The notes beneath the pieces were generated by a model that worked only from the letters and a program-made list of their open reading frames with translations, was not told the origin of the DNA and searched no databases. Positions 43,101 to 51,407 of a DNA stretch of 64,000 bases are shown piece by piece. A program made the translations under genes and the position numbers. Position 1 is the first letter of the stretch. Every line of letters begins with the position of its first letter. The stretch comes from Chryseobacterium glaciei (GTDB lineage: Bacteria > Bacteroidota > Bacteroidia > Flavobacteriales > Weeksellaceae): the NCBI RefSeq assembly GCF_001648155.1, contig NZ_CP015199.1, forward strand, positions 3,419,001-3,483,000, read 5' to 3'.

Positions 43101-44012
43101 TAAAGCTGTTGCAGGTAAATTGGCATCTACAGCCTGCACTCTTTTTCCTACTCCCTTATCGAAAGTTATATAATAATATGAAAAATCATCATAAATGTTT
43201 TTAAGATGATTTGCTCTGTCATTTCTTGTTTCTACTCTCTTGAAACCGTTACCATTTCCGGTGTCATAAAGATTGTAACCAGTAGGTCCTTGCGCGTAAA
43301 ATAAAGCATAATCATTGTCATTCCACACATTGTCATCTTCACCTACAACCTGTATAGCGTTTTCTTGCAAAGCACTGTATTTTACATCCTGATTGTGTTC
43401 AGGAAGCATAATTCCACCGTTACCGTAAACTCTTAAATTTTTAGGATTTACTGAAGAAGGGTTAATTCCATTATCTTGTAAAAACTGTCTTGTAATTTTA
43501 AAAATTCCTGACTTGTCAACTTTTATTTTATAAAAACCACCAGTTGAAAGAGGGTTGTTTGTTGTTCCGACTTTAGCTGCATTTCCAAAATTATTAGATA
43601 AAGATGTTTCAGAAACATCAAATGATGAAAGTCTTTGAACACGTCCTTTTACATTTTTAAATAAAGAAACGTTTAGGGTTGCGTATCTTTCACCTTCCAG
43701 ATTATAGTAAGTAATATCTGTAACTTCGTAGTTTGGCAATAAGTCTTTATTTAATTCAAATAACTCTCTGTTGGAAATACCTTCCCAAACCAGATTAGAA
43801 ATTTTCAGCTGCTTTTCTCCAATTTTTTGTTTGGTAGTGATAAAAACATTATTTTGGCCATACGAAAAACCCTCATTTTTAAAGTTGGGGAGATTCAGTT
43901 TTGTTTCACCGAAATCTTGAATTTTGGCTCCATCCCAATCGATGGCCGTTTTTTGAGCCCAAATCGCTGATACAAAGCTTAATAGGAATAAAAGCGTGAT
44001 TTTTTGTTTCAT
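40104..44012 (-). CDS. porU: Type IX secretion C25-like signal peptidase/sortase PorU
   Basis: This 1302-residue protein has a signal peptide (about 1-19). The gingipain-like C25 domain covers about 540-880; the catalytic pair is most likely His794 (YFGHGGING) and Cys832 (STITCEFTLWDDP). Before it lie beta-rich N-terminal regions, and at the end an FlgD-like, CTD-like domain (NPFTNKTYIQF, EWDGRDDFGSTVAKGTYIF). PorU cuts the C-terminal signal of type IX cargo at the cell surface and attaches it to A-LPS. It is divergent from gldJ and upstream of porV. Confidence 0.95.
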   Translation of the reverse strand: MKQKITLLFLLSFVSAIWAQKTAIDWDGAKIQDFGETKLNLPNFKNEGFSYGQNNVFITTKQKIGEKQLKISNLVWEGISNRELFELNKDLLPNYEVTDITYYNLEGERYATLNVSLFKNVKGRVQRLSSFDVSETSLSNNFGNAAKVGTTNNPLSTGGFYKIKVDKSGIFKITRQFLQDNGINPSSVNPKNLRVYGNGGIMLPEHNQDVKYSALQENAIQVVGEDDNVWNDNDYALFYAQGPTGYNLYDTGNGNGFKRVETRNDRANHLKNIYDDFSYYYITFDKGVGKRVQAVDANLPATALITRYDNYQVIDNDQKNLLKVGRIWVEDAPFTTEKTITLNTNSPIQGSDIIRYGTRAVGYKAQQDVLTISINNQNPIPFNVPTNSSNYIYDFSPIKYEGTITGLTGNQITFKYTPNITFNPNGTFYMDYVEVQYKENLSFNGSQMSFRDFSLASGTNTGYGFSIANTSAMEQVWDVTDITNANRRVNKATGNANFNFGYITGNQDFNNEFVAFRADAAFTPQFVERIANQDLSALQNIDYLILTTPEMMGQAQRLANYHQTKSNFAVQIVDINKIYNEFGSGSRDLTAIRDFVTKLNTPAGKLKYVFILGDTSYDYKNRIPNNSNVVSSYESEASGDFVNSFVTDDYIVMTQPQTAQFITSNLPDLPIGRIPAANTTEASNMMDKVLAYYNSLPSQSTPFGEWRMKLDFVVDDDHDENSSATPIPFHTTMNNALVSVFEQTGPTLKEYNVRKLYLDAFQAQSTAGGQRYPQVNQAISNDIGNSLYLFYFGHGGINGWAQERVLTTDEIQNSNNFSNIYSRFPFVSTITCEFTLWDDPEIFSAGEQFIKLKQGGVSTMITSSRAVGIGYGIAFTDTYTKQIFKMVGDDFISLGNAHLNAKKLSGADSNHLKVNLLGDPAMKLSRPQRLLIIDNIETPVPGLIRGLDFVKVKGHINNLNGTINTGFNGRVVINIFDKRLNKKTLNNDGNLTVLNYTEEGSAIVKASGTAVNGVFTVEFYVPKDINYAIGEGRILAYADNKATDVFNNQAVQVGDINPNGINDSEPPKVKLYMNNTNFANGGITNQSPMLLACVTDDTGINSTGSGIGHDITVYLDGQIINTVVLNDFYASGEGNGCLSPSLADYQKGNVTYPFRNLAIGQHQLTFKVWDINNNSTTSTLDFEVKDEADQHLVINRPLNWPNPFTNKTYIQFEHNCDDILDVNVQIYTITGKLVRTLSTPVVAEPFLQGFRTPRQAIEWDGRDDFGSTVAKGTYIFKIFAKSQNQEKCKGSATAVEKMVLLK

Positions 44013-44177
44013 GTTTGATTTTGAAATTTCTAAATTACAAAATAAATGAAAATTTTAGAATTAAATTGCGATACAATAAAATTAATTTGTGAACATTTTT
44101 CAAAAAAATCAAATCTTTACTTGATTTATTGAATAATTTATTTTTTCTTTGTACTTTGAAAATATTTATAATCGACT

Positions 44178-45779
44178 ATGAAAAAACTAAAGTTGTTTTC
44201 ATTAATAGCATTGAGTTCTACACTTGCATTAACCAGTTGTGGTGGGTCAGGTACCAGTAAAGGCGGTGGTACTAAAAAATTTGTCAGCAAGACAGGTTGG
44301 AAGCCAAACGAAAAACAGGGTTGGTTTTTTGCAGGAAAGCAACAGAAGCAAAAAGGTTGGCCAGGAATGGTATATGTAGAAGGTGGAACTTTTACAATGG
44401 GATTAGTGAAAGATGATGTTATGCACGATTGGAATAACTCACCTCGCAGAATGCAGGTAAGTTCATTCTTTATCGGAGAAACAGAAATTACTAACTATGA
44501 ATACCGCGAATACCTTACATGGTTGAAGTATGTATTCCCTCCAAGTGATCCAAGCTTTAAGGAAATCTATAACGGTGCTTTACCGGATACCTTATTGTGG
44601 GATAACAAACTATCCAGAAACGATTTCAACGAAACGTATTTCCGTTCTCCTGAATTCGATTACTATCCGGTAGTGGGTGTATCTTGGACGCAGGCTAACA
44701 GATACTGCGAGTGGTTGTCAGATAGAGCCAACGAAAAAGCTTTAATGCAAGCAGGAGTAATTGCTAAAGATTTATACATCAATGAATCTAATAACCAAGG
44801 AGGAACTGCATTTAACATGGATAAATTCAAGTCGAATGATCCGGAAATTCAGGGATATATTAACGAAAAAAGAATGCAGCAAAAAATTGGTATAAAAAGT
44901 ACCAACCAAAGATTGCTTGCTGCAAACAGAGCTCCAAACGCTGCTATGGTTACAAAATTCAGACTTCCAACAGAAGTTGAATGGGAATACGCAGCTCTTG
45001 GGATGGCTAAAAATAGAGAATACAATCAATATAAAGGTAAAAAACCTGAAATTGAATTGCTAAGAGGTACTAAAGGAAGAGATAGAGGTATGTATCTTGA
45101 AAACTTCAAAATGGGTACTGGTGATTATTCAGGTATCGCAGGATGGAAAAATGACGGTGCCGCAAGAACTGCAGATGTTAGACAATATCCATCAAACGAC
45201 CTAGGTATCTATGGTATGTACGGTAACGTTTCAGAGTGGACTGCCGATGTTTACAGACCAATTATCGATGAAAATTTCAGTGATTTCAACTACTACAGAG
45301 GAAACATGCCTCAAGCTGTTGTGAAAAACGGTGACGGTACTTATAAAATGGTTGACGAGAGCAATATTAAGTATGATACTTTAGCTGACGGTAGATTAGT
45401 TTACAAAAACTTACCAGGCCAGTTTGAAAGAGAAACTATTGCTGATTACAGAGACTATAGAGATGGTGATAGACAATCATCTTTAGATTATAGAACTGCA
45501 AGTGATTCTGCTGCTGGTTTCGACATGTACAATTCTCCTAAAACAAGGTTTATTGTAAATGCTAACGGCAAAGTTGTATTACAAAAAGATACTAAGGACA
45601 GAACTTCTGCTATGAACAACGATGTTAGAGTAGTAAAAGGAGGTTCTTGGCAAGATACAGCTTATTGGTTAGACCCAGGTCAAAGAAGATATAAAGGCCA
45701 AGGTAAAGCTTACGCATGGATAGGATTCCGTGTTGCACAGGATGCTAGAGCTAATGAAAAGGCTAGAACTAGAAGATAA
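44178..45779 (+). CDS. gldJ: Gliding motility lipoprotein GldJ
   Basis: This 533-residue protein has an SPII signal (lipobox ALTSC, Cys at about 21). The body (about 60-530) is a formylglycine-generating-enzyme-like (FGE-sulfatase) domain: GMVYVEGGTFTMGL, NEITNYEYREYL-type EITNYEYREYL, PVVGVSWTQANRYCEWLS, FRLPTEVEWEYAA, GNVSEWTADVY and RVVKGGSWQD...YAWIGFRVA. GldJ is needed for gliding and for the type IX machine in Flavobacteriia. A strong terminator follows. Confidence 0.97.
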   Translation: MKKLKLFSLIALSSTLALTSCGGSGTSKGGGTKKFVSKTGWKPNEKQGWFFAGKQQKQKGWPGMVYVEGGTFTMGLVKDDVMHDWNNSPRRMQVSSFFIGETEITNYEYREYLTWLKYVFPPSDPSFKEIYNGALPDTLLWDNKLSRNDFNETYFRSPEFDYYPVVGVSWTQANRYCEWLSDRANEKALMQAGVIAKDLYINESNNQGGTAFNMDKFKSNDPEIQGYINEKRMQQKIGIKSTNQRLLAANRAPNAAMVTKFRLPTEVEWEYAALGMAKNREYNQYKGKKPEIELLRGTKGRDRGMYLENFKMGTGDYSGIAGWKNDGAARTADVRQYPSNDLGIYGMYGNVSEWTADVYRPIIDENFSDFNYYRGNMPQAVVKNGDGTYKMVDESNIKYDTLADGRLVYKNLPGQFERETIADYRDYRDGDRQSSLDYRTASDSAAGFDMYNSPKTRFIVNANGKVVLQKDTKDRTSAMNNDVRVVKGGSWQDTAYWLDPGQRRYKGQGKAYAWIGFRVAQDARANEKARTRR

Positions 45780-45799
45780 TATTTATCAAAAATAATTTC

Positions 45800-45830
45800 A
45801 AAAACCTTCCAAACTATTGGAAGGTTTTTT
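45800..45830 (+). terminator. Intrinsic terminator of gldJ
   Basis: AAAAACCTTCCAA pairs perfectly with TTGGAAGGTTTTT around an ACTA loop. The T run merges into the murF -7 box, so termination and a new start share the same bases. Confidence 0.85.
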
Positions 45831-45838
45831 TATTTTTG
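45831..45838 (+). promoter_or_regulatory. -7 box (TATTTTTG) of murF, leaderless spacing
   Basis: TATTTTTG starts directly after the gldJ terminator T run and ends 4 nt before the murF ATG at 45843. Confidence 0.6.
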
Positions 45839-45842
45839 AACT

Positions 45843-47114
45843 ATGAATATAGAACAGTTTTACTCTTTATTTTTACAATCTAACAGAGTGACCATAGACA
45901 GCAGAAAAATAGGAAAAGATGATATTTTCTTTGCCTTTTCTGGCGATAATTTTAATGCTGCTACCTTTGCTGAAAAAGCGATAAATGAAGGGGCTTTGGC
46001 TGTGATAGTAGAGCAGAAAGACTTTGAAAATGTAGACAAAAATATTTTCTATGTTCCTTCTACATTGGAGTTTTTACAAGAACTGGCGATTCATCACAGA
46101 AATCAATTGCAGATTCCTATTATCGGACTTACAGGAAGCAACGGGAAAACGACGACCAAGGAAATTATTCATGCTGTTCTGTTTGAAAAATATAGTGTAC
46201 AGTATACTTATGGAAACCTTAATAATCATATTGGTGTTCCATTGACGATACTTTCTATCAAACCTGAACATGAAATGGCTGTTATAGAAATGGGGGCCAA
46301 TCACCAAAAGGAAATTGAATTACTTTGTACAATTTCTCAACCTAATTTTGGATATATTACCAATTTTGGAAAGGCACATCTAGAAGGTTTTGGTGGATTC
46401 GAAGGAGTCATAAAAGGTAAATCTGAACTATATGATTATTTGAAAAATCATCATCAGACTATTTTAGTCAACGAAAATGATCCAATTCAATCAGAAAAAA
46501 CAGAGACTTATCAGCCAAAAATTACTTTTGGAAAAGAAAGCTCAGACTATAACTTTGAATCTTTCTCTGAAGAACATTTTGTAGGATTATTATATCAAGA
46601 TAATAAAGCATTATCAAAACTTACAGGAGACTACAATTTTACAAATCTTTGCGCTGCTGCAAGTTTAGGGCTTCATTTTGGAATTGATTTTGAAAAAATT
46701 AAACAAGCCATTCAAAATTACACGCCAACGAATATGCGTTCTCAAATCGTTAAAAAAGAAGATAAAACATTAGTTCTTGATACGTATAATGCGAATCCAA
46801 GCTCTATGATGGCTTCTTTGTATAATTTCATTACTTTTGAAGGTTCAAAAACAATCATTATAGGTGATATGCTGGAACTAGGAGAGGAGAGCGAAAAGGA
46901 ACATCAAAACATCCTGAAACTAGCTCAGGATCTCGGTTTTAATGAAATAATAACTGTCGGTGGACATTTTAAAAATATAAATTCTTCAGCATCAGCTTTT
47001 CTTAATACAGCGGAATTAATAGAATATTTAAAACTGAATACCATTCAATCAGAAAATATTCTATTAAAAGCTTCAAGAGGAATTTCTCTGGAAAAAGCGA
47101 TAGACTTTATTTAG
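45843..47114 (+). CDS. murF: UDP-N-acetylmuramoyl-tripeptide--D-Ala-D-Ala ligase
   Basis: This 423-residue Mur ligase shows TIDSRKIGKDDIFFAFSG (N-terminal Mur domain), the ATP loop GLTGSNGKTTTKE (about 94-106), YGNLNNHIGVP, IEMGANHQKEIE, TNFGKAHLEGFG and LDTYNANPSSM. This set is specific for MurF. It adds D-Ala-D-Ala in peptidoglycan synthesis. It follows gldJ, an order conserved in Flavobacteriia, but has its own -7 box. Confidence 0.96.
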   Translation: MNIEQFYSLFLQSNRVTIDSRKIGKDDIFFAFSGDNFNAATFAEKAINEGALAVIVEQKDFENVDKNIFYVPSTLEFLQELAIHHRNQLQIPIIGLTGSNGKTTTKEIIHAVLFEKYSVQYTYGNLNNHIGVPLTILSIKPEHEMAVIEMGANHQKEIELLCTISQPNFGYITNFGKAHLEGFGGFEGVIKGKSELYDYLKNHHQTILVNENDPIQSEKTETYQPKITFGKESSDYNFESFSEEHFVGLLYQDNKALSKLTGDYNFTNLCAAASLGLHFGIDFEKIKQAIQNYTPTNMRSQIVKKEDKTLVLDTYNANPSSMMASLYNFITFEGSKTIIIGDMLELGEESEKEHQNILKLAQDLGFNEIITVGGHFKNINSSASAFLNTAELIEYLKLNTIQSENILLKASRGISLEKAIDFI

Positions 47115-47718
47115 TCTTCGTGTTCCAGAATTCTTTTACAATCAGTTCAATATTTTTAAAAGTGCTTGGGAAAACCTCATTTTCTATTTGAGTGGTGTTT
47201 TTCCAGGCAACTTCGGTAATACCTTCTTCGATCTGAGGTTTTGAGGTGTCTTCTCCAAAGAAGTTCATGTCAAACCAATGCGTGCATTTCAGGACTTTAT
47301 CACCGTTTCTTTCAATGTAAATATGGTAAGTTGTGTTGATGAAATCTACCAGTTCTACATTACTCAGGCCTGTCTCTTCCTCAATTTCTCTTACAGCAGA
47401 CTCTTCTCTGGATTCGCCTTTTTCCATTTTACCTTTCGGAAGATCCCATTTTCCGAGTCTTTTGATGAAAAGCATATCGCCTTTTTCGTTATTTACCAAT
47501 CCACCCGCAGCTTCAATTATTCTAAAAAGTTTTTGAAACTCAGCCCAGATCTCATCAATATTTTCACCGAATACATTTATTTCTTTTACAGATGTATTCT
47601 CCAAAAGATCCAAAGCGATCTCCAAAGTTGTGAAACTTTCGTAGCTGATCTTTTTTTCGAGCTCTTCGGATTGCTTAGACAGCAATAATTTTTTTTCGTT
47701 CACAAAAACTTTATACAT
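47107..47718 (-). CDS. NUDIX hydrolase
   Basis: This 203-residue protein has an N-terminal extension (about 1-75) and then a Nudix domain with the full box GKMEKGESREESAVREIEEE-TG (about 107-130). It is preceded by RLGKWDLPKG and followed by strands HIYIERNGDKVLKCTHWF. The family hydrolyses nucleoside diphosphates linked to other groups; the substrate is unknown. It overlaps murF by 8 bp in convergent orientation and is divergent from the SRPBCC gene. Confidence 0.92.
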   Translation of the reverse strand: MYKVFVNEKKLLLSKQSEELEKKISYESFTTLEIALDLLENTSVKEINVFGENIDEIWAEFQKLFRIIEAAGGLVNNEKGDMLFIKRLGKWDLPKGKMEKGESREESAVREIEEETGLSNVELVDFINTTYHIYIERNGDKVLKCTHWFDMNFFGEDTSKPQIEEGITEVAWKNTTQIENEVFPSTFKNIELIVKEFWNTKTK

Positions 47719-47743
47719 TTGTAATTAATTAAGAATTTAAATA

Positions 47744-47751
47744 CAAAAATA
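47744..47751 (-). promoter_or_regulatory. -7 box (TATTTTTG) of the NUDIX gene
   Basis: TATTTTTG on the minus strand lies 25 nt before the ATG at 47718. It sits within the 37-bp divergent gap with the SRPBCC gene at 47756. Confidence 0.5.
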
Positions 47752-47755
47752 AAAA

Positions 47756-48145
47756 ATGAATTTAGAAGGACGAAAGATTATTGTCAATAAATCATCTAAA
47801 GAATTATCCGAAATACTAAAAACCCCTGAAAATTATAAAGATTTTATGCCAGACGGTCTTCAAAAGTTTGAAACCAGAGAAGATGGCTTTAAATTCGGGT
47901 TACAGGGAATGCCGGAAATCGCTTTAAAAATAGATGAAGTTACAGAGGAGAAAGCAGTTTTAAAGTCTGCAAGTTCTAGTTTAGATTTTGCTTTAACGGC
48001 AACTTTAAACCCGATCAGCGAAAATCAGACTGAAGTACAGATGCTTTTTGAAGGAAAATTCAATCCATTTATCAAAATGATGGTAGAAAAACCTCTACAA
48101 AACTTCATCAATACCTTAACGGATAAGATAGAAGCTTATAAATAA
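47756..48145 (+). CDS. SRPBCC-fold protein
   Basis: This 129-residue protein starts with NLEGRKIIVNKSSKELSEIL, then the YKDFMPDGLQKFETRED helix-strand pair, FGLQGMPEIALKIDEV and a long final helix with FIKMMVEKPLQNFINTLTDK. This is a SRPBCC/START-like helix-grip fold. The function is unknown. In relatives I remember a pyrE gene close to this pair; none is visible here. Confidence 0.8.
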   Translation: MNLEGRKIIVNKSSKELSEILKTPENYKDFMPDGLQKFETREDGFKFGLQGMPEIALKIDEVTEEKAVLKSASSSLDFALTATLNPISENQTEVQMLFEGKFNPFIKMMVEKPLQNFINTLTDKIEAYK

Positions 48146-48150
48146 TATAG

Positions 48151-48177
48151 AAAACCTTCAGTAATGGAGGTTTTTTT
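48151..48177 (+). terminator. Intrinsic terminator of the SRPBCC gene
   Basis: AAAACCTTCA pairs with TGGAGGTTTT (one G-T pair) around a GTAA loop and ends in seven T. Nearby at 48228-48245 the phrase GCGCGAGCGAAGCGAGCG forms a small GC-rich palindrome of unknown role. Confidence 0.75.
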
Positions 48178-48280
48178 ATGTTTAATATTTAAATATTAGG
48201 ATTTTTTTTTCGAGGTAAATGGAAAAGGCGCGAGCGAAGCGAGCGTCAAAGAAGATAGTATTAGCGAATTGAAGAATAAT

Positions 48281-49324
48281 TTAACAAATTAAACCAGAGG
48301 AATGATCGCGTGAACTTCCTGTTGCAGAAGCAAGCACATTGATCTCATTATTGAGCCTTAAAATACCCATAAAAGCAAAAATCAGCGCTTCTTTATAATC
48401 TATGATCTCTTTTTTCGGAATGATGATCTCAGTTGTGGTTTTTTCTCTTATTTTTTCAATTAAATAAATATTATAAGTTCCACCGCCAGTAAAAAGAATA
48501 TTTTTCAAGTTATTTTCATTAATAACTTTAGAAATTTGTTGAGCTACATGTTCTGTGAACGTTGCTAAAACATCAATCGTTTCAATATTCTGAAACAAAG
48601 AGAAAATATTTTCGTTGCACCACTCAATTCCTAATGATTTTGGATGGAATTGTTGGTAGAAATCTAATGAATTAAGTTTTAATAATAATTCGTTATTAAT
48701 TTCCCCTGTTTTCGCCAAATCCCCATTTTCATCAAAGCTTTTATTGAATTTTTGAACTAATTTATTCAACACAATATTAACGGGAGCGATGTCAAAAGCT
48801 ATTCTTTTATCATTAATTTTTAACGAAATATTAGAAAAACCGCCTAAATTAAGGCAAGCATTATATTGAGAGAATAGCAATTCATCACCAATCGGAACTA
48901 AAGGCGCCCCATTTCCACCCATCAAAACGTCTTGAGATCTGAAATCATAAATTACAGGTAAGTCAGTTTCTATTTTAATGGCTCTTCCGTCTCCAATTTG
49001 TAGAGTGAATTTTTTTTGAGGTTGATGAAAAACCGTATGACCATGAGATGCAATCAGATCAATATTTTTTAATTCAAATTTTTGAATGAAATTTTGGGTG
49101 AGTTTTCCTAAATAAAAACCGTATTCTGAATGTAATTCTAATAATTCTTCAGCCGAAAGTTGAATCGAATTGCGGAGTTTATCTTCCCAGATTTTAGGAT
49201 AAGGAATTGTTTCTGCCTTTATGATCTGAAAACTCCAGGTTTCCTTTTTTTCAAATGTTGCATAGCAGATATCCAAGCCATCCAGGCTGGTTCCAGACAT
49301 TAATCCTATTGCATGCAAGATCAT
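48281..49324 (-). CDS. anmK: Anhydro-N-acetylmuramic acid kinase
   Basis: This 347-residue sugar kinase begins AIGLMSGTSLDGLDICYATF, the hallmark of AnmK, then LIASHGHTVFHQP, LQIGDGRAIKIETDLPVIYDFR, GGNGAPLVPIGD, CLNLGGFSNIS and ILFTGGGTYN. It phosphorylates and opens 1,6-anhydroMurNAc from peptidoglycan recycling. It follows lptC by 9 nt, so it belongs to a unit with lptC and the outer-membrane protein gene. Confidence 0.96.
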   Translation of the reverse strand: MILHAIGLMSGTSLDGLDICYATFEKKETWSFQIIKAETIPYPKIWEDKLRNSIQLSAEELLELHSEYGFYLGKLTQNFIQKFELKNIDLIASHGHTVFHQPQKKFTLQIGDGRAIKIETDLPVIYDFRSQDVLMGGNGAPLVPIGDELLFSQYNACLNLGGFSNISLKINDKRIAFDIAPVNIVLNKLVQKFNKSFDENGDLAKTGEINNELLLKLNSLDFYQQFHPKSLGIEWCNENIFSLFQNIETIDVLATFTEHVAQQISKVINENNLKNILFTGGGTYNIYLIEKIREKTTTEIIIPKKEIIDYKEALIFAFMGILRLNNEINVLASATGSSRDHSSGLIC

Positions 49325-49333
49325 AACAGATAT

Positions 49334-49924
49334 TTATTTTTTAGATTCGGCTAACTTTTTAGTACTAAAGTTTCCAGAATTTTTATAGAAAGTATATTCA
49401 GAAAAATCATCTTTTGCCGTCATTCCATTGGCTCCGATAAGGGTAGATCCGTCTTCCATTGTTACAAAAACGGTATCACGCGTAAATATTCTTTGTTTTT
49501 TTTGATCCCAAAAAATACTTTGCATGGCAAATCTCTGTCCTTCATTTGTTGTAATTCTTACATCGCCTTTTGCTTCGTAGAACTTTTTATATTCAAAAAT
49601 TCGGGCATATTTTGCAGTAATTCTTCCGGGAATTTTAGGTTTTTTCTTGTCGAAAAATTCAATGTTAATTCCTTTTCTAGCAACAGTATACGGGCTGTCT
49701 ATCAATTCATATTTTTCAATGATAGGAGCGAGGGCTTTCATGCTTATAAAACCGGAATCTCTTTGAATAATCTTAGCATTGTGAATGATCGTTGAAGGAA
49801 AATTTTTGCTTTGAAGACCTTTGGATTTGGTAAGATCTTCTTCACAGGATGTCAAAACAAAAAATATAGCACAACTAAAAAGGTATGCTATATTTTTATA
49901 TGATATGTTTTTTATAAACTTCAT
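49334..49924 (-). CDS. lptC: LPS export protein LptC
   Basis: This 196-residue protein starts at ATG 49924 (MKFIKNISYK), not at an earlier start inside the outer-membrane-protein gene. It has an SPII-like N-terminus (FVLTSC, Cys at about 27) and then an LptC/OstA-like beta-jellyroll: INIEFFDKKKPKIPGRITA, ARIFEYKKFYEAKGDVRIT, QRIFTRDTVFVTMEDG and GMTAKDDFSEYTFYKNSG. LptC passes LPS to the periplasmic bridge. A lipoprotein form is common in Bacteroidota. Confidence 0.88.
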   Translation of the reverse strand: MKFIKNISYKNIAYLFSCAIFFVLTSCEEDLTKSKGLQSKNFPSTIIHNAKIIQRDSGFISMKALAPIIEKYELIDSPYTVARKGINIEFFDKKKPKIPGRITAKYARIFEYKKFYEAKGDVRITTNEGQRFAMQSIFWDQKKQRIFTRDTVFVTMEDGSTLIGANGMTAKDDFSEYTFYKNSGNFSTKKLAESKK

Positions 49925-49928
49925 TGTT

Positions 49929-51209
49929 TTATTCAAGTAAACGCTTTCTGAACCACTTATCAGCAAAATTGAAACCAACTTTTAAGTTAACGTAATTCTG
50001 ATTAATCAGGTTATTGTCAAGTGTTCCTCTTTTTCCGACTTCTAAACCAAGTTCAAGACCACTCATTCTTGTTATGCTGCTTGTTTTGAATGGAAGAAGT
50101 ACTCCGGCAGAAATACCAAATTTATTGATGTTTGTTCCTGCAATTTTAAGACTCCCTTTTTCATAGAAAGCACCATATCTGTAGACAACTCTTGAAAAAT
50201 AATTTCTAAAGTTGTTGTAGTTTGGCAAATACCAACCTCCGGCAGAAATTCTATAAGAATCTTGTAGATCTAAACTTTTTCCGAAATAAGTAATTGATTC
50301 TCCTTTTTTATAGTCTACCTGACCGGAAAGGAACCATTTGTTCTCTTCACCATATCCTACACCGACAGAAGCCTGTATTGGTAAAAGGTTTTTAGAACTT
50401 GTACTTTTTTCTTCAATAATGCTTTCTCCAGTTTTTACATCTCCGGCAGCGTAATAGTAAGTACTGTTTTTATAGTCAGTCATCATATTACTTGTGTTTC
50501 CAAAAGTAGTAGTAGCACCAATTGTCAGCTTACGGTCGTTACGGGTATCCAGTTTTTGGTAACTTGCTCCTAATGTGAAGTTGAAGTTTTTAATACTGTT
50601 TTTAGTTTCATAACCGTTGATCAATTCAGCATTAGAATATGCAATTTCGTTCGTATCATAAAGATTACCGAAGTAATAATTAGCTCTAGCTCCCACTGAG
50701 AACTGATCTGCCACTTTATAAGATAAGGCGATCTGTGCAGCGTTCAATGTACCTGATCCTCTAAATCTGTTGGCTATTACAACTCCATCACTATCTCTAG
50801 TTGTAGAATTTAGGATGTCATAGCTTTTAGAGCTGTACGGCTGATAAGAAAGTCCCATCTTTAACTTTGGTGACAAAGGAAAGGCCAATGAAATATTAGA
50901 CAAATACGTAGAATGTTTTGTAGACTTCGTATTATTATAATCAGTTTTGAAATAATTATTTTCGTTGGTAGCTTCCAATCTTATACTTGTAAGCTCGAAA
51001 TTTGCATTATTTGCAGGGTTTGCGAAGTTGAAACTACTCGTAAAGTCACTTATATAAGCGGTGGAGATCCCTCCCATAGAAGCAGTTTCAATCGTATTAT
51101 CATATTTTACATCTCCAATTCCGTAAGTTGCATAAGGTGAGTTACTCAGACTCTGCGCATTAAGGAAGTATCCAACTGATATGAATGATAGTACAAAGAT
51201 TTTTTTCAT
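49929..51209 (-). CDS. Outer-membrane beta-barrel protein of unknown function
   Basis: This 426-residue protein has a signal peptide (about 1-18, ending FLNAQ), then the motif SPYATYGIGDVKYDNTIETA and SMGGISTAYISDF, with about 14 amphipathic strands up to a terminal aromatic strand (NYVNLKVGFNFADKWF). It resembles FadL/OmpP1-like transport barrels that often lie before lptC in Flavobacteriia. It is the first gene of the lptC-anmK unit, with 4 nt to lptC. Confidence 0.85.
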   Translation of the reverse strand: MKKIFVLSFISVGYFLNAQSLSNSPYATYGIGDVKYDNTIETASMGGISTAYISDFTSSFNFANPANNANFELTSIRLEATNENNYFKTDYNNTKSTKHSTYLSNISLAFPLSPKLKMGLSYQPYSSKSYDILNSTTRDSDGVVIANRFRGSGTLNAAQIALSYKVADQFSVGARANYYFGNLYDTNEIAYSNAELINGYETKNSIKNFNFTLGASYQKLDTRNDRKLTIGATTTFGNTSNMMTDYKNSTYYYAAGDVKTGESIIEEKSTSSKNLLPIQASVGVGYGEENKWFLSGQVDYKKGESITYFGKSLDLQDSYRISAGGWYLPNYNNFRNYFSRVVYRYGAFYEKGSLKIAGTNINKFGISAGVLLPFKTSSITRMSGLELGLEVGKRGTLDNNLINQNYVNLKVGFNFADKWFRKRLLE

Positions 51210-51350
51210 TCTTTATTTTTAAAATAATGCGCAAATATCTTAAATATTAATGAATTGTAAAAGTTTCATGAGGTTAAAGTTTGTTAAGGGCTTCTCTTTA
51301 AGCAAAAAATCTAATTTTCAGTAAATTAAAATATCGATTTTATTAAATCA

Positions 51351-51383
51351 AAAAGGCTGCTCATCGTATGAGAGCAACCTTTT
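51351..51383 (-). terminator. Intrinsic terminator of the aldehyde dehydrogenase gene
   Basis: AAAAGG and CTGCTC at the left pair with GAGCAACCTTTT with one bulge and one mismatch. A and T tracts lie on both ends. It lies 25 nt past the aldehyde dehydrogenase stop. Confidence 0.55.
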
Positions 51384-51407
51384 ATATAGTTTTAATTAAG
51401 ATGGAAA

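Noticed and set aside
49925..49978. An earlier start for lptC
   Set aside because: It would overlap the preceding outer-membrane-protein gene, and the signal sequence begins at the later ATG.
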